Shown here: piece by piece, positions 19,601-28,514 of the stretch | Layout: each line of letters begins with the position of its first letter | Numbering within the stretch: the first letter of the stretch is position 1 | Assembly (NCBI RefSeq): GCF_001718835.1 | Contig: NZ_CP013444.1 | Location: forward strand, 992,001-1,056,000 | DNA from: Burkholderia cepacia | GTDB taxonomy: Bacteria; Pseudomonadota; Gammaproteobacteria; Burkholderiales; Burkholderiaceae | DNA length: 64,000 nt | Direction: 5' to 3' | Made by a program: the position numbers and the translations under genes | The notes under the pieces: model-generated | Databases searched by the model: none | What the model was told of the DNA's origin: nothing | What the model saw: the letters and a program-made list of their open reading frames with translations, nothing else

Positions 19601-19688
19601 CGCGAATACCCTGACTCCGTCCGTGGGTGACGGCAACTCCTATACACCGGAATTCAAGTCGTTCCTGGTGAAGGTCGAAAAGGCGTAA
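16617..19688 (+). CDS. fdnG: Formate dehydrogenase-N catalytic subunit, selenoprotein
   Basis: 1023 residues read through an in-frame TGA at 17205-17207, which encodes selenocysteine at residue 197 in the context ARV-U-HGPTVAG, as in E. coli FdnG. The N-terminus has a Tat motif (SRRQFLK), so the enzyme is exported folded. A 4Fe-4S motif CPYCSVGC-x(n)-CPKGA and the molybdopterin domains follow. It oxidises formate to CO2 in the periplasm and passes electrons to FdnH. The start is ATG 16617; ATG 16626 is also possible. A SECIS hairpin follows the TGA. Simple gene callers would split it into 16617-17207 and 17220-19688. Confidence 0.95.
17205..17240 (+). promoter_or_regulatory. Bacterial SECIS element and UGA(Sec) codon of fdnG
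   Basis: Just after the TGA (17205-17207), GGCA (17222-17225) pairs with TGCC (17231-17234) around the loop GGTCT (17226-17230). The GGUCU apical loop about 18 bases after the UGA matches the SelB-binding hairpins of E. coli fdhF and fdnG. Confidence 0.85.
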
Positions 19689-19698
19689 GGGGAAAGAG

Positions 19699-20613
19699 AT
19701 GGCATTGCAATCGCTGGATATCAAGCGCGTCTCGGCCACCACGACGCCACCGCCCACGGTGCGCGAACCGGTGACCGGGAGCGTCGCGAAGCTGATCGAC
19801 GTATCGAAGTGCATCGGCTGCAAGGCATGCCAGACGGCATGCATGGAGTGGAACGACCTGCGCGACGAAGTCGGCACCAACGTCGGCGTGTACGACAACC
19901 CGGCCGACCTGACCGAGCATTCGTGGACGGTCATGCGGTTCGCCGAATACGAGAACCCGGCGGGCGACCTCGAGTGGCTGATCCGCAAGGACGGCTGCAT
20001 GCACTGCGAGGATCCGGGCTGCCTGAAGGCGTGCCCGTCGCCGGGTGCGATCGTGCAGTACAACAACGGGATCGTCGATTTCCACGAGGAGAACTGCATC
20101 GGTTGCGGCTATTGCGTGACCGGCTGCCCGTTCAACGTTCCGCGGATCTCGAAGAAGGATCATCGCGCGTACAAGTGCACGCTCTGTTCCGACCGCGTCG
20201 CGGTCGGCCAGGAACCGGCCTGCGTGAAGACCTGCCCGACGGGCGCGATCGTGTTCGGCACCAAGGAGGACATGAAGCAGCACGCGGCCGAGCGGATCGA
20301 GGACCTGAAGGAGCGCGGCTTCGAGCATGCGGGGCTGTACGACCCGCAGGGCGTCGGCGGCACCCACGTGATGTACGTGCTGCACCACGCCGACAAACCG
20401 TCGCTGTACCACGGGCTGCCCGACAACCCGTCGATCAGCCCGATGGTGAAGCTGTGGAAGGGCATCGCGAAACCGCTCGCGGTGGCCGGCATCGCGCTGA
20501 CCGCGCTCGCCGGCTTCTTCCACTACGTCCGCGTCGGTCCGAACGAGGTGAGCGACGAAGAGGAATCGGCCGCGCGCGACGAGGCGCGACGCATCAAGGA
20601 GGACGCGAAATGA
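19699..20613 (+). CDS. fdnH: Formate dehydrogenase-N iron-sulfur (beta) subunit
   Basis: 304 residues with four ferredoxin-type cysteine clusters, including CIGCKACQTACMEWN, CMHCEDPGCLKACP, CIGCGYCVTGCPFNVP and CTLCSDRVAVGQEPACVKTC. A single C-terminal membrane anchor (about 255-275) is followed by an acidic tail. It carries electrons from FdnG to the cytochrome b subunit. It starts 10 bases after the fdnG stop and overlaps fdnI by four bases (ATGA). Confidence 0.95.
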   Translation: MALQSLDIKRVSATTTPPPTVREPVTGSVAKLIDVSKCIGCKACQTACMEWNDLRDEVGTNVGVYDNPADLTEHSWTVMRFAEYENPAGDLEWLIRKDGCMHCEDPGCLKACPSPGAIVQYNNGIVDFHEENCIGCGYCVTGCPFNVPRISKKDHRAYKCTLCSDRVAVGQEPACVKTCPTGAIVFGTKEDMKQHAAERIEDLKERGFEHAGLYDPQGVGGTHVMYVLHHADKPSLYHGLPDNPSISPMVKLWKGIAKPLAVAGIALTALAGFFHYVRVGPNEVSDEEESAARDEARRIKEDAK

Positions 20614-21236
20614 ACCACGACGACCCGAACCTGATCGTCCGCTACTCGGCGAACGAGCGCACGAACCACTGGATCACCGCGATCACGTTCGTGCTGCTCG
20701 CGCTGTCCGGGCTCGCGCTGTTTCATCCGTCGATGTTCTGGCTGACCGCGCTGTTCGGCGGCGGCCAGTGGACGCGGATCCTGCATCCGTTCGTCGGACT
20801 CGTGATGTTCGTGTCGTTCGCGATCCTGGTCGTGCGCTTCTGGCATCACAACGTGCTCGACCGGGACGACGTGCAGTGGCTGCGCCAGATCGACGACGTG
20901 CTCGCGAACCGCGAGGACAAGCTGCCGGAGATCGGCCGCTATAACGCCGGGCAGAAGCTGCTATTCTTCACGTTGGTGGCGTGCCTGTTGCTGCTCCTGC
21001 TGTCGGGCGTCGTGATCTGGCGGCGCTACTTCTCGTTCTACTTCCCGATCGGGGTGATCCGGCTCGCGGCGGTAGTCCATGCCGTCGCGGCGTTCGTGCT
21101 GATTGTCGGCATCGTCACGCATATCTATGCGGCGTTGTGGGTGAAGGGCTCGATCGGCGCGATGGTGCGCGGCACCGTCACGCTGGGCTGGGCTCGCAAG
21201 CATCACCCGAAGTGGTTCCGTGAAAGCGTGAAGTAG
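20610..21236 (+). CDS. fdnI: Formate dehydrogenase-N cytochrome b556 (gamma) subunit
   Basis: 208 residues with four membrane segments and haem-ligand histidines in segments such as ERTNHWITAITF and RILHPFVGLVMF. It takes electrons from FdnH to the quinone pool. Translation is coupled to fdnH through ATGA at 20610-20613. A strong hairpin with a T run follows at 21286. Confidence 0.95.
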   Translation: MNHDDPNLIVRYSANERTNHWITAITFVLLALSGLALFHPSMFWLTALFGGGQWTRILHPFVGLVMFVSFAILVVRFWHHNVLDRDDVQWLRQIDDVLANREDKLPEIGRYNAGQKLLFFTLVACLLLLLLSGVVIWRRYFSFYFPIGVIRLAAVVHAVAAFVLIVGIVTHIYAALWVKGSIGAMVRGTVTLGWARKHHPKWFRESVK

Positions 21237-21285
21237 TGCGCCGGGACGGGGCGGTGCGCCGCTCCGTCCGTCGTCGGAACCGCCG

Positions 21286-21314
21286 AAGCGCCGATACGTC
21301 GGCGCTTGTTTTTT
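21286..21314 (+). terminator. Terminator or attenuator between fdnI and fdhE
   Basis: Perfect arms AAGCGCCGA (21286-21294) and TCGGCGCTT (21299-21307) with a TACG tetraloop, then GTTTTTT. It would reduce read-through into fdhE-selA-selB. Its T tract contains the TTG that would otherwise be the earliest fdhE start. Confidence 0.8.
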
Positions 21315-21327
21315 GGACAACACTCTC

Positions 21328-22260
21328 GTGACTCAACGCATCCTCGAACCGACCGAGATATCGGCACTCGATCATTCGGCCATCCCGCGCTTTCGCCTGC
21401 CGGAGCGCGCCACCGCGTTCTCGGCGCGCGCCGCGCGCCTGCGCAAGCTGGCCGACCTGAACCCGATCAGCGGCTACCTGCGGCTGATGGCGGTGGTCGC
21501 GGACGCGCAGCATGCGGTGCTGCAGGACTTCGCCGCGCAGATGCCGTCGAAGGAAGCGATCGCGCTCGCGCAGCAGCATTCGATGCCGCTCATACCGGCG
21601 CTCGACGGCGAGCGCAACCCGCAATGGCGTGCCGTGCTGTACGAACTGCTCGACCGCGTCGAAGGCGCCGGGCTCGTCAACCCGCAGCTCGCGAAGCTGC
21701 TCGACCGGCTGCGCCTGATGGCGCCCGCCGAACTCGACGCGCAGGCCGACGCGATCCTCGCGCTGCGCTTCGCCGAAGTCGATCCGGCCACCGCGCCGTT
21801 CCTGATGGCCGCGCTGCAGGTCGTCTGGACGGACCTCGCGAGCCGCACGCGGCCGGCCGACGTGCCGTTCCTCGACCAGCCGGGCCTGTGCCCCGTGTGC
21901 GGCACGCATCCGGTCGCGAGCGTCGTGCGGGTCGGCGGCCAGTACCAGGGCTACCGTTTCCTGCAATGCGGGCTGTGCACGACCGAGTGGCACATGGTGC
22001 GCACGAAGTGCTCGCACTGCGATTCGACGAAGGGCATCGCGTATCACGGGATCGAGGGCGGCAGCGAAGCCGTCAAGGCCGAATCGTGCGACGAGTGCAA
22101 GACCTATCGCAAGATCGGTTATCAGGACAAGGACTACGAGTTCGAGCCGCTGGCGGACGATCTCGCGAGCCTCACGCTCGACCTGCTGATGAACGAGGCC
22201 GGCTACCAGCGCAGTTCGCCGAACCCGCTGCTGTGGCCTGAAGCGCCGCGCGAAGGTTGA
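21328..22260 (+). CDS. fdhE: Formate dehydrogenase accessory protein FdhE
   Basis: 310 residues with the C-terminal rubredoxin-like cysteine pairs of FdhE: CPVCGTHP, CGLCTTEWHMVRTKCSHC and CDECKTYR. FdhE helps mature or protect the Tat-exported formate dehydrogenase. The start is taken as GTG 21328 (GGACA about 10 bases before), because the upstream TTG 21313 lies in the terminator T tract. Its stop overlaps the first possible selA start. Confidence 0.9.
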   Translation: MTQRILEPTEISALDHSAIPRFRLPERATAFSARAARLRKLADLNPISGYLRLMAVVADAQHAVLQDFAAQMPSKEAIALAQQHSMPLIPALDGERNPQWRAVLYELLDRVEGAGLVNPQLAKLLDRLRLMAPAELDAQADAILALRFAEVDPATAPFLMAALQVVWTDLASRTRPADVPFLDQPGLCPVCGTHPVASVVRVGGQYQGYRFLQCGLCTTEWHMVRTKCSHCDSTKGIAYHGIEGGSEAVKAESCDECKTYRKIGYQDKDYEFEPLADDLASLTLDLLMNEAGYQRSSPNPLLWPEAPREG

Positions 22261-23726
22261 AGGTTTTGCATGGAGCTCACCCCCACGTGACTGAACCAGG
22301 CCTCAACGAGCTGAACGCGCTGCTGGCGCGTGTGCCGTCGGTCGAGCGCGTGCTGTCGTCGGCGCCGCTGCAACCGCTGCTCGCCGACTACGGCCGTACG
22401 CGCGTGCTGAACGCGGTGCGCGCCGAGCTCGAACGTTGGCGTACCGACGCGCAGCACGATCCGGCGCGGGCCGAACCGCTCGACGAACCGCGCATCGCCG
22501 CGGCCGTCGCGCGCACGCTGGCCGCGCAGAGCGCGGGCGCGGTGCGCACCGTGTTCAACCTGACCGGCACCGTGCTGCACACGAACCTCGGGCGCGCGCT
22601 GTTGCCCGACGACGCGGTGCGCGCGGTGGTCGACGCGCTCACGCGCCCCGTGAACCTCGAATTCGACCTCGCCACGGGCCGCCGCGGCGATCGCGACGAC
22701 CTGATCGACGATCTGCTGTGCGAACTGACGGGCGCGGAAGCCGCGACCGTCGTCAACAACAACGCGGCGGCCGTGCTGCTGGCGCTGTCGGCGCTGGCGA
22801 CGAAGCGGGAAGTCGTCGTGTCGCGCGGCGAGCTGGTCGAGATCGGCGGCGCATTCCGCATTCCCGACATCATGAGCCGCGCGGGCGCCAGGCTGCGCGA
22901 GGTCGGCACGACCAACCGCACCCATCCGCGCGACTACGCGGAGGCAATCGGCCCGCGCACCGCGCTGCTGATGAAGGTGCATTGCAGCAACTACGCGATC
23001 AGCGGCTTCACGAAGGAGACGTCGCTCGCCGAACTCGCGCCGCTCGCGCGCGAGCACGGGCTGCCGGTCGCCGTCGATCTCGGCAGCGGCACGCTCGCCG
23101 ACCTGACGCAATGGGGCCTGCCGCACGAGACGACCGTGCAGGAAACCGTCGCCGCCGGCGCAAACGTTGTCACGTTCAGCGGCGACAAGCTGCTTGGCGG
23201 GCCGCAGGCCGGCCTGATCGTCGGCGATCGCGCGCTGATCGCGAAGATCAAGAAACATCCGCTCAAGCGCGCGCTGCGCGTCGGCAAGCTCACGCTCGCG
23301 GCGCTCGAACCCGTGCTGCGCCTCTACCAGTCCCCCGAATTCCTGCGCGACCGGCTCACGACACTGCGCCTGCTGACGCGCCCGCACGGCGAGATCGCCG
23401 CGGCCGCCGAGCGCGTGCGTCCGGCGCTGCAGGCCGCGCTCGGCAGCGGTTTCGTCGTGGCGGTCGAGCCGATGTTCAGCCAGATCGGCAGCGGTGCGCT
23501 GCCGGTCGACCAGCTGCCGAGCGCCGGGCTCGTCGTGCGCACGGCGGACGGCAAGCGCGGCGGCCGCGCGCTTGCGCAGCTCGAGAAGCGGCTGCGCGAA
23601 TGGCCGCGCCCGGTGATCGGCCGCGTGGCCGACAATGCACTGCGGCTCGACCTGCGCTGCCTCGAAGCGGCCGACGAGGCGGCGTTCGTCGCGCAATGCG
23701 TGCCGCTCGCGGGGCCCGCTGCATGA
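22257..23726 (+). CDS. selA: L-seryl-tRNA(Sec) selenium transferase
   Basis: 489 residues from TTG 22257; GTG 22287 is an alternative start giving 479. The fold-type I PLP enzyme signature is visible as FNLTGTVLHTNLGRALLP near the N-terminus and the PLP lysine in VTFSGDKLLGGPQAGLIVGD. It converts seryl-tRNA(Sec) to selenocysteinyl-tRNA(Sec). It overlaps both fdhE and selB by four bases, forming the fdhE-selA-selB unit. Confidence 0.93.
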   Translation: MKVLHGAHPHVTEPGLNELNALLARVPSVERVLSSAPLQPLLADYGRTRVLNAVRAELERWRTDAQHDPARAEPLDEPRIAAAVARTLAAQSAGAVRTVFNLTGTVLHTNLGRALLPDDAVRAVVDALTRPVNLEFDLATGRRGDRDDLIDDLLCELTGAEAATVVNNNAAAVLLALSALATKREVVVSRGELVEIGGAFRIPDIMSRAGARLREVGTTNRTHPRDYAEAIGPRTALLMKVHCSNYAISGFTKETSLAELAPLAREHGLPVAVDLGSGTLADLTQWGLPHETTVQETVAAGANVVTFSGDKLLGGPQAGLIVGDRALIAKIKKHPLKRALRVGKLTLAALEPVLRLYQSPEFLRDRLTTLRLLTRPHGEIAAAAERVRPALQAALGSGFVVAVEPMFSQIGSGALPVDQLPSAGLVVRTADGKRGGRALAQLEKRLREWPRPVIGRVADNALRLDLRCLEAADEAAFVAQCVPLAGPAA

Positions 23727-25647
23727 TCGTCGGTACCGCCGGACACATCGACCACGGCAAGACGACGCTGGTGCGCGCGCTGACGGGCGTCGATACCGAC
23801 CGCCTGAAGGAAGAGAAGGCACGCGGCATCTCGATCGAACTCGGTTACGCGTATACGCCGCTCGACAACGGCGACGTGCTCGGCCTGATCGACGTGCCGG
23901 GCCACGAGAAGCTGATTCACACGATGGCGGCCGGCGCGTGCGGGATCGACTTCGCGCTGCTCGTGATTGCCGCCGACGACGGCGTGATGCCGCAGACGCG
24001 CGAGCATCTCGCGATCCTGCAGCTGCTCGGCGTCACGCATGGCGCCGTCGCGCTGACGAAGTGCGATCGCGTCGACGCCGCGCCGTGGCCGAGGTGCGCG
24101 ACGAGATCGCCGCGTGGCTGAGCGATTCGACGCTGGCCGGCGTGCCGATCTTCGAAACGCGGGCGACGGCCGTGGACGATCCGGGCGTCGCCGCATTGAA
24201 GCGTCACCTCGCCGACGCGGCGATCGCGTGGCGCGCCCGCCGCGACGACGGGCTGTTCCGGCTCGCGGTCGATCGCGTGTTCACGCTCGCGGGGCAGGGC
24301 ACCGTCGTGACGGGCACCGCGTTCGCGGGCCGCGTCGCGACCGGCGACACGCTCGCGATCGTGCGCACGGGCGGCGCGGCGCGCGTGCGCAGCATCCATG
24401 CGCAGAACCGTCCGGTCGAGGCCGGACGCGCGGGCGAGCGTTGCGCACTGAACCTGGCCGGGGTCGACAAGGCCGATGTCGAGCGCGGCGATACCGTGGC
24501 CGATGCGCGGCTCGTCGCGACGTCGCCGCGTCTCGACGTCGAGCTGACGCTGCTCGCGGATGCGGGGCTGACGCTCACGCACTGGGCACCGTTGCACGTG
24601 CATCTCGGCACGCTGCATCGCGTCGCACATGTCGCACTGCTCGACGGCGATACGCTTGCGGCCGGCCAGCGGATGCGCGTGCAACTGGTCTTCGACGAGC
24701 CGGTGTTTGCGCTGCCGGGCGACCGCTTCATCGTCCGCAATCCGCAGGCGACGCGCACGGTCGGCGGCGGCCGCGTGCTCGACCCGTTCGGGCCGGCGCG
24801 CAAGCGTCGTACGCCCCAGCGCCGCGCGTGGCTCGACGCGCTGGCCGAATGGCTCGACGCAGGCCGTCTCGATGCGCTGCTCGCGCAGGCGCCGCTCGGC
24901 GTCCCGCGCGCGATGCTCACGCATCTGACGGGTTTTGCGCCGAACGCGCTGGTCTTGCCGGACGACGCGCTGGCGATCGGCCAGCACGGCCCCGCGGCGA
25001 ACGACGGCTGCGTGATCGCGCGCGAGCACTGGCGCGCGCTGCAGGTGAAAACGCTCGACACGCTGCGCGCGTATCACGAACGCATGCCCGACGAGCAGGG
25101 GCTCGATGCGGCGCGTTTGCGCCGGATGGCCGCGCCGCTCGTTGACGACGTGCTGTGGCGCGCGCTCGTCGATGCGCTGGTGACCGGCGGCGAAGTGGCG
25201 CGAAGCGGCCCGTGGCTGCACCTGCCGTCGCATTCGGTGAGCCTCGAGCCGCGCGAGGAAGCGCTTGCGCAGACGCTGTTGCCGCTCGTGCGCGCGGGAC
25301 GTTTCGATCCGCCGTGGGTGCGTGATCTCGCCGGCACGACCGGTGCGGCCGAGGAGGCGGTGCGTACCTTGCTGCGCAAGCTCGCACGTCGCGGCGACGC
25401 GCACCAGGTCGTGCGCGACCTGTTCTATCACGCGGACGTCGTGCGCGAACTCGCGGAACTGGTTGCGCATCTCGCGCCGTCGCGCGAAGGCGGCCTCGAT
25501 GCCGCGACGTTCCGCGACGCGACGGGGCTGGGCCGCAAGCGTGCGATCCAGATTCTCGAGTTCTTCGATCGGGTTGGGTATACTCGCTTCCACCGCGATC
25601 TTCACTTCCTGCGGCCTGACAGCGGCTGGCTCGATACGACGGCGTAG
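23723..25647 (+). pseudogene. selB: Selenocysteine-specific elongation factor, frameshifted as read
   Basis: The start (ATG 23723, overlapping selA) gives a normal SelB GTPase opening: MIVGTAGHIDHGKTTLVRAL with DVPGHEK and TKCD. This frame runs out at 24121. The rest of SelB (from VAEVRDEIAAWLSDSTLAG through the EF-Tu-like domains and C-terminal winged-helix SECIS-binding domains) continues in the -1 frame to TAA 25647. The break is at about 24083-24084, where one base appears missing in GCCGCGCCGTGGCC; adding a base would read D-A-A-R-V-A-E-V. Either it is a base-calling error in a GC run or selB is truly broken, which would abolish UGA decoding in fdnG. Confidence 0.9.
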
Positions 25648-25667
25648 GTATCTGTTTTTTCCCCCAA

Positions 25668-25763
25668 GGAAGGCATTCGTATCCGGTGGTACGGCTGGAC
25701 CTCAAATCCAGTTGGGGGTGTCAGACACTCCCGGGTAGGTTCGACTCCTGCTGCCTTCCGCCA
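25668..25763 (+). tRNA. selC: tRNA-Sec (anticodon TCA)
   Basis: 96 bases including the encoded CCA. The acceptor stem pairs GGAAGGC (25668-25674) with GCCTTCC (25753-25759), then discriminator G and CCA. The anticodon arm GCTGGACCTCAAATCCAG has TCA at 25702-25704. The long variable arm and extended acceptor/T helix (GGTTCGACTCC) are typical of bacterial selenocysteine tRNA. It lies 20 bases after selB, and its 3' end marks the left boundary of the ICE. Confidence 0.97.
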
Positions 25764-25828
25764 TGCCGGGCTTCCGCGGCGTTCCTTGAACTTCCTCTGA
25801 AAGTCCGTAACCCCATGATTTTGCGTGG

Positions 25829-25917
25829 TTTTGTGGGTGACGATGTGCTTGCGAGGTCCGGCCGCGTCCCCCACAATTTCCTCACGAAACATGGGTGGCG
25901 ACATGGGTTTTGTGGGT
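25829..25917. repeat. Repeated TTTTGTGGGT boxes between tRNA-Sec and integrase
   Basis: TTTTGTGGGT occurs at 25829-25838 and 25908-25917, with an inverted CCCACAA at 25868-25874. Spaced short repeats beside the attachment site are what integrase or excisionase arm sites look like. This is inference from position. Confidence 0.4.
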
Positions 25918-25933
25918 AGGAAAGGACGGCGGC

Positions 25934-27188
25934 ATGGCAGGACGACAATTGCATCGGCTTGGCGCGCTGCGTGTCGCGAAGGCTGTGGACCCGGGACACT
26001 ATGCCGACGGCGGTGGCCTTTTCATGCAGATTGCCGGCAGTGGCGCACGGATCGTGGGTGTTTCGCTTCACGCTCGACAGGCGAGTGCGCGAAATGGGCC
26101 TCGGACCGCTTTCGCGAGTCTCGCTTGGTGAAGCACGAACGCTGGCCACTCAGTACCGCGAGATGGTTCGGGACCAGATTGACCCCATCCTCGCACGGCG
26201 CGAAGAGCAGCATCGGCGATTGCTCGATATCTCCATTGATACCAACGTGACGTTCCGTGAGGCAGTTGAAGGGTTCATTCGAGCACACGAACCAGAGTGG
26301 CGAAACCGAACGCACAGTCAGCAGTGGGGCAATACGCTCAAGACCTACGCCTATCCCATCATCGGCGATGTGCGGGTGCGCGACATCGATACAGCGATGA
26401 TTGTCCGCATTCTGCAGCCGATTTGGACCAAAAAGGCAGAGACGGCTCGCCGTGTGCGGGGGCGCATTAAGGCGATCCTGGACGCGGAGACCGTGATGGG
26501 GCACCGCACCGGCAGCAATCCTGCCCGGTACGTTGACCATCTGCAATTAGTATTGCCGGGCTCGAAGAAGCGCTCGCAGGTCCGGCATCACGCTGCGTTG
26601 CCTTGGGAGGACCTCCCCACATTCATTCGGGAATTGGAACAACGCCCGCGACGGGCGGCAAGAGTGTTGCACTTGCTTGTCTTGACGGCGACTCGCACGA
26701 ACGAGGCGCGGTTTGCGCGGGTTGAGGAGTTTGACCTCGACAACCGTGTCTGGAGTATCCCGGGCGATCGTACGAAGAGCGGTCGACCGCTGCGCGTGCC
26801 GCTTTGCAAGCAGGCCGTCGAGATCGTGCGCAGTGCGCTGCCGAAGGCGAAGTATGGATATTTGTTTCCCGGTTGCACGGAAGGGCGTCCACTGTCGAAC
26901 ATGGCGATGCTGTCCCTGCTGAAACGCATGTCGTACTCCGGCATCACCGTGCACGGTTTCCGGTCAACATTTCGTGACTGGGTCGCCGAATGCACTGACT
27001 ATCCGGATTCTTTGGCAGAGGAAGCCTTGGCGCACATCATTACTTCGCAGACGATAGCGGCTTATCGGCGTCGCGATCAACTCGAAAGACGGCGGCTCAT
27101 GATGGAAGACTGGGGTGCGTATTGTTCCAGTGCACGTATCCTTGAAGAGTCAATGGCGCCGGTCGTGCCGCAAACGTTCGCTGCCTGA
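25934..27188 (+). pseudogene. P4-type tyrosine integrase, frameshifted near the N-terminus
   Basis: Translation from ATG 25934 (AAAGGA upstream) gives the DUF4102-type arm-binding domain: VDPGHYADGGGLFMQIAG. At about 26051 one extra base moves the rest to the next frame, where ...SWVFRFTLDRR continues smoothly to the stop at 27188. The catalytic domain is intact: Arg in TATRTNEAR, HGFRST for the His-x-x-Arg box, and Tyr in IAAYRRRD. A shorter open frame starts at 25959, but its first ~30 residues are not family-like. As read the enzyme lacks a proper N-terminus. A sequencing error is the other explanation. Confidence 0.88.
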
Positions 27189-27538
27189 ATCGACGCTGCT
27201 TCTGTTCTAGAAACGGTGCTGCGGGCCGGGCAGGTTCGCGCTCGCCGCGTATCGCGAGTGCGAGGTGGTGTCGTCAGTATGTCGCTTGATCCCGATGCAA
27301 TGGAGGCTGAATTCACCGATATCTGGCGGTATCGCTGCTATGTATGAAATAGAGTCACTGCCGAGACGAACGACATGGATTCCCAAGGACTGCGGAGGAG
27401 TCTTCCGCGTTGGGGCTGCTGAGACGAATCGGAATCGCTTGAGCCGGAACGGCTTGATACAGATTCAACCGGGCCTTCAGCATGAAGCTGTTGGCCCAGA
27501 GAGCGTCCGTAGGGCGACGGATCGCTACGCTGCGGCGA
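27189..27538. other. Gene-poor stretch after the integrase
   Basis: About 350 bases with one weak plus-strand open frame (27265-27579) that overlaps the H-NS gene and resembles nothing I know. No repeat or RNA recognised. Confidence 0.4.
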
Positions 27539-27832
27539 TCATTCGGCGATCAAGAAGCGATCACGTTTCTTACCCTTGATCCATGACGGTTCGCGGCCAC
27601 GCCCGCTCCACGTTTTGCCCGTTTTCGGATCCTGATACTTCGCCGTCGCAGGTTGACGGCCATTCGCGCCACGTGCGCGCTTACGGCCGAAGAGCTGTTC
27701 CGGCGTGAGGCCATACTCTTGAATGCGCGCACGAACTTCTTCGAGCACGGTCTCTAGTTCGGCCTGCCTGGCTTCTTCTGCTTGCACGAGCAGTGCTTCA
27801 GCCTTGGCTTTCAACTCTTGATAGGTGGCCAT
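27539..27832 (-). CDS. H-NS family nucleoid protein (short Burkholderia type)
   Basis: 97 residues. The N-terminal half is a coiled coil for dimerisation (MATYQELKAKAEALLVQAEE). The C-terminal half has the H-NS DNA-binding core KYQDPKTGKTWSGRGREPSW. Proteins of this size are widespread on Burkholderia islands and plasmids and silence AT-rich foreign DNA. Its place at the element's edge and the AT-rich lux region nearby suggest it silences ICE cargo. That is inference. Confidence 0.9.
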   Translation of the reverse strand: MATYQELKAKAEALLVQAEEARQAELETVLEEVRARIQEYGLTPEQLFGRKRARGANGRQPATAKYQDPKTGKTWSGRGREPSWIKGKKRDRFLIAE

Positions 27833-28514
27833 TCTTCACTCCACGTGGTTAAAGGAAACAGTATTGAAATGGTCGCTTCGAAGAGTCCAATTCGGCGCGA
27901 CGCACCATGTCTGCGACATGTCATTGTCGGCAGCGCAATTAGAACAATTCCGCGATTTTCTCATCGTTTGGGCCTGGAGTCGATCATTTATCGTTTCCGA
28001 GGCCGTGAATCTGGCGAGGCAATCGAAAACCGTACATTGGGCTATTGCAGTTGGATACAAAAATTGCCGATGATCATCAGCGGATTGTTAGACGGTCGCA
28101 CGCTGTGTGCCGACGTGCGCTCAACCACGCTGTTCCGCCAGTGCGCATTGGGATCGTATCCATCGGGTCGCGTTGGAGGCACAATGAGGAAACCTGCCGA
28201 TCGCCAGCTCTGCCAAAGTGTAAAACTTCAGACAGCCACCTTACTTTTTCGGGACGTGCGTGGTCCCGTGCATTTGACAGCCCAATTCTCCGGCGATGTT
28301 GTGATGGGACGTTTCGTTGTTCCATATCGTTCAACTTCGCAGACGCGCTGATCGGTACCCCCCAATCCTCACAGTTGACACTGCTGCGCGAAGGAACGAA
28401 AAAAGACACAGCGATTCGGGCTGAGGCGATGATTCCGGTTAGCTCGGTGCTTCATTGGTCCGATTTCTCGCGGTGTGTGGCGTACATATCGCCACGTTTC
28501 AGGCGAGGCACGTT
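27833..28514. other. Long non-coding or unrecognised stretch
   Basis: About 680 bases, less GC-rich than the chromosome part, holding the presumed promoters of the H-NS gene and of the gene at 28515. Open frames exist (for example 27782-28351 plus) but overlap H-NS and show no family features. I see no supported gene. Confidence 0.4.

Noticed and set aside
16779..20099. 1106-residue minus-strand open frame across fdnG and fdnH
   Set aside because: It is antisense to two well-supported genes, is Arg/His-rich with no family motifs, and results from GC-rich third positions.
27265..27579. 104-residue plus-strand open frame after the integrase
   Set aside because: It overlaps the H-NS gene, has no recognisable domain and no good ribosome site.
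27782..28351. 189-residue plus-strand open frame before the hypothetical gene
   Set aside because: It overlaps the H-NS start and contains no recognisable family pattern.
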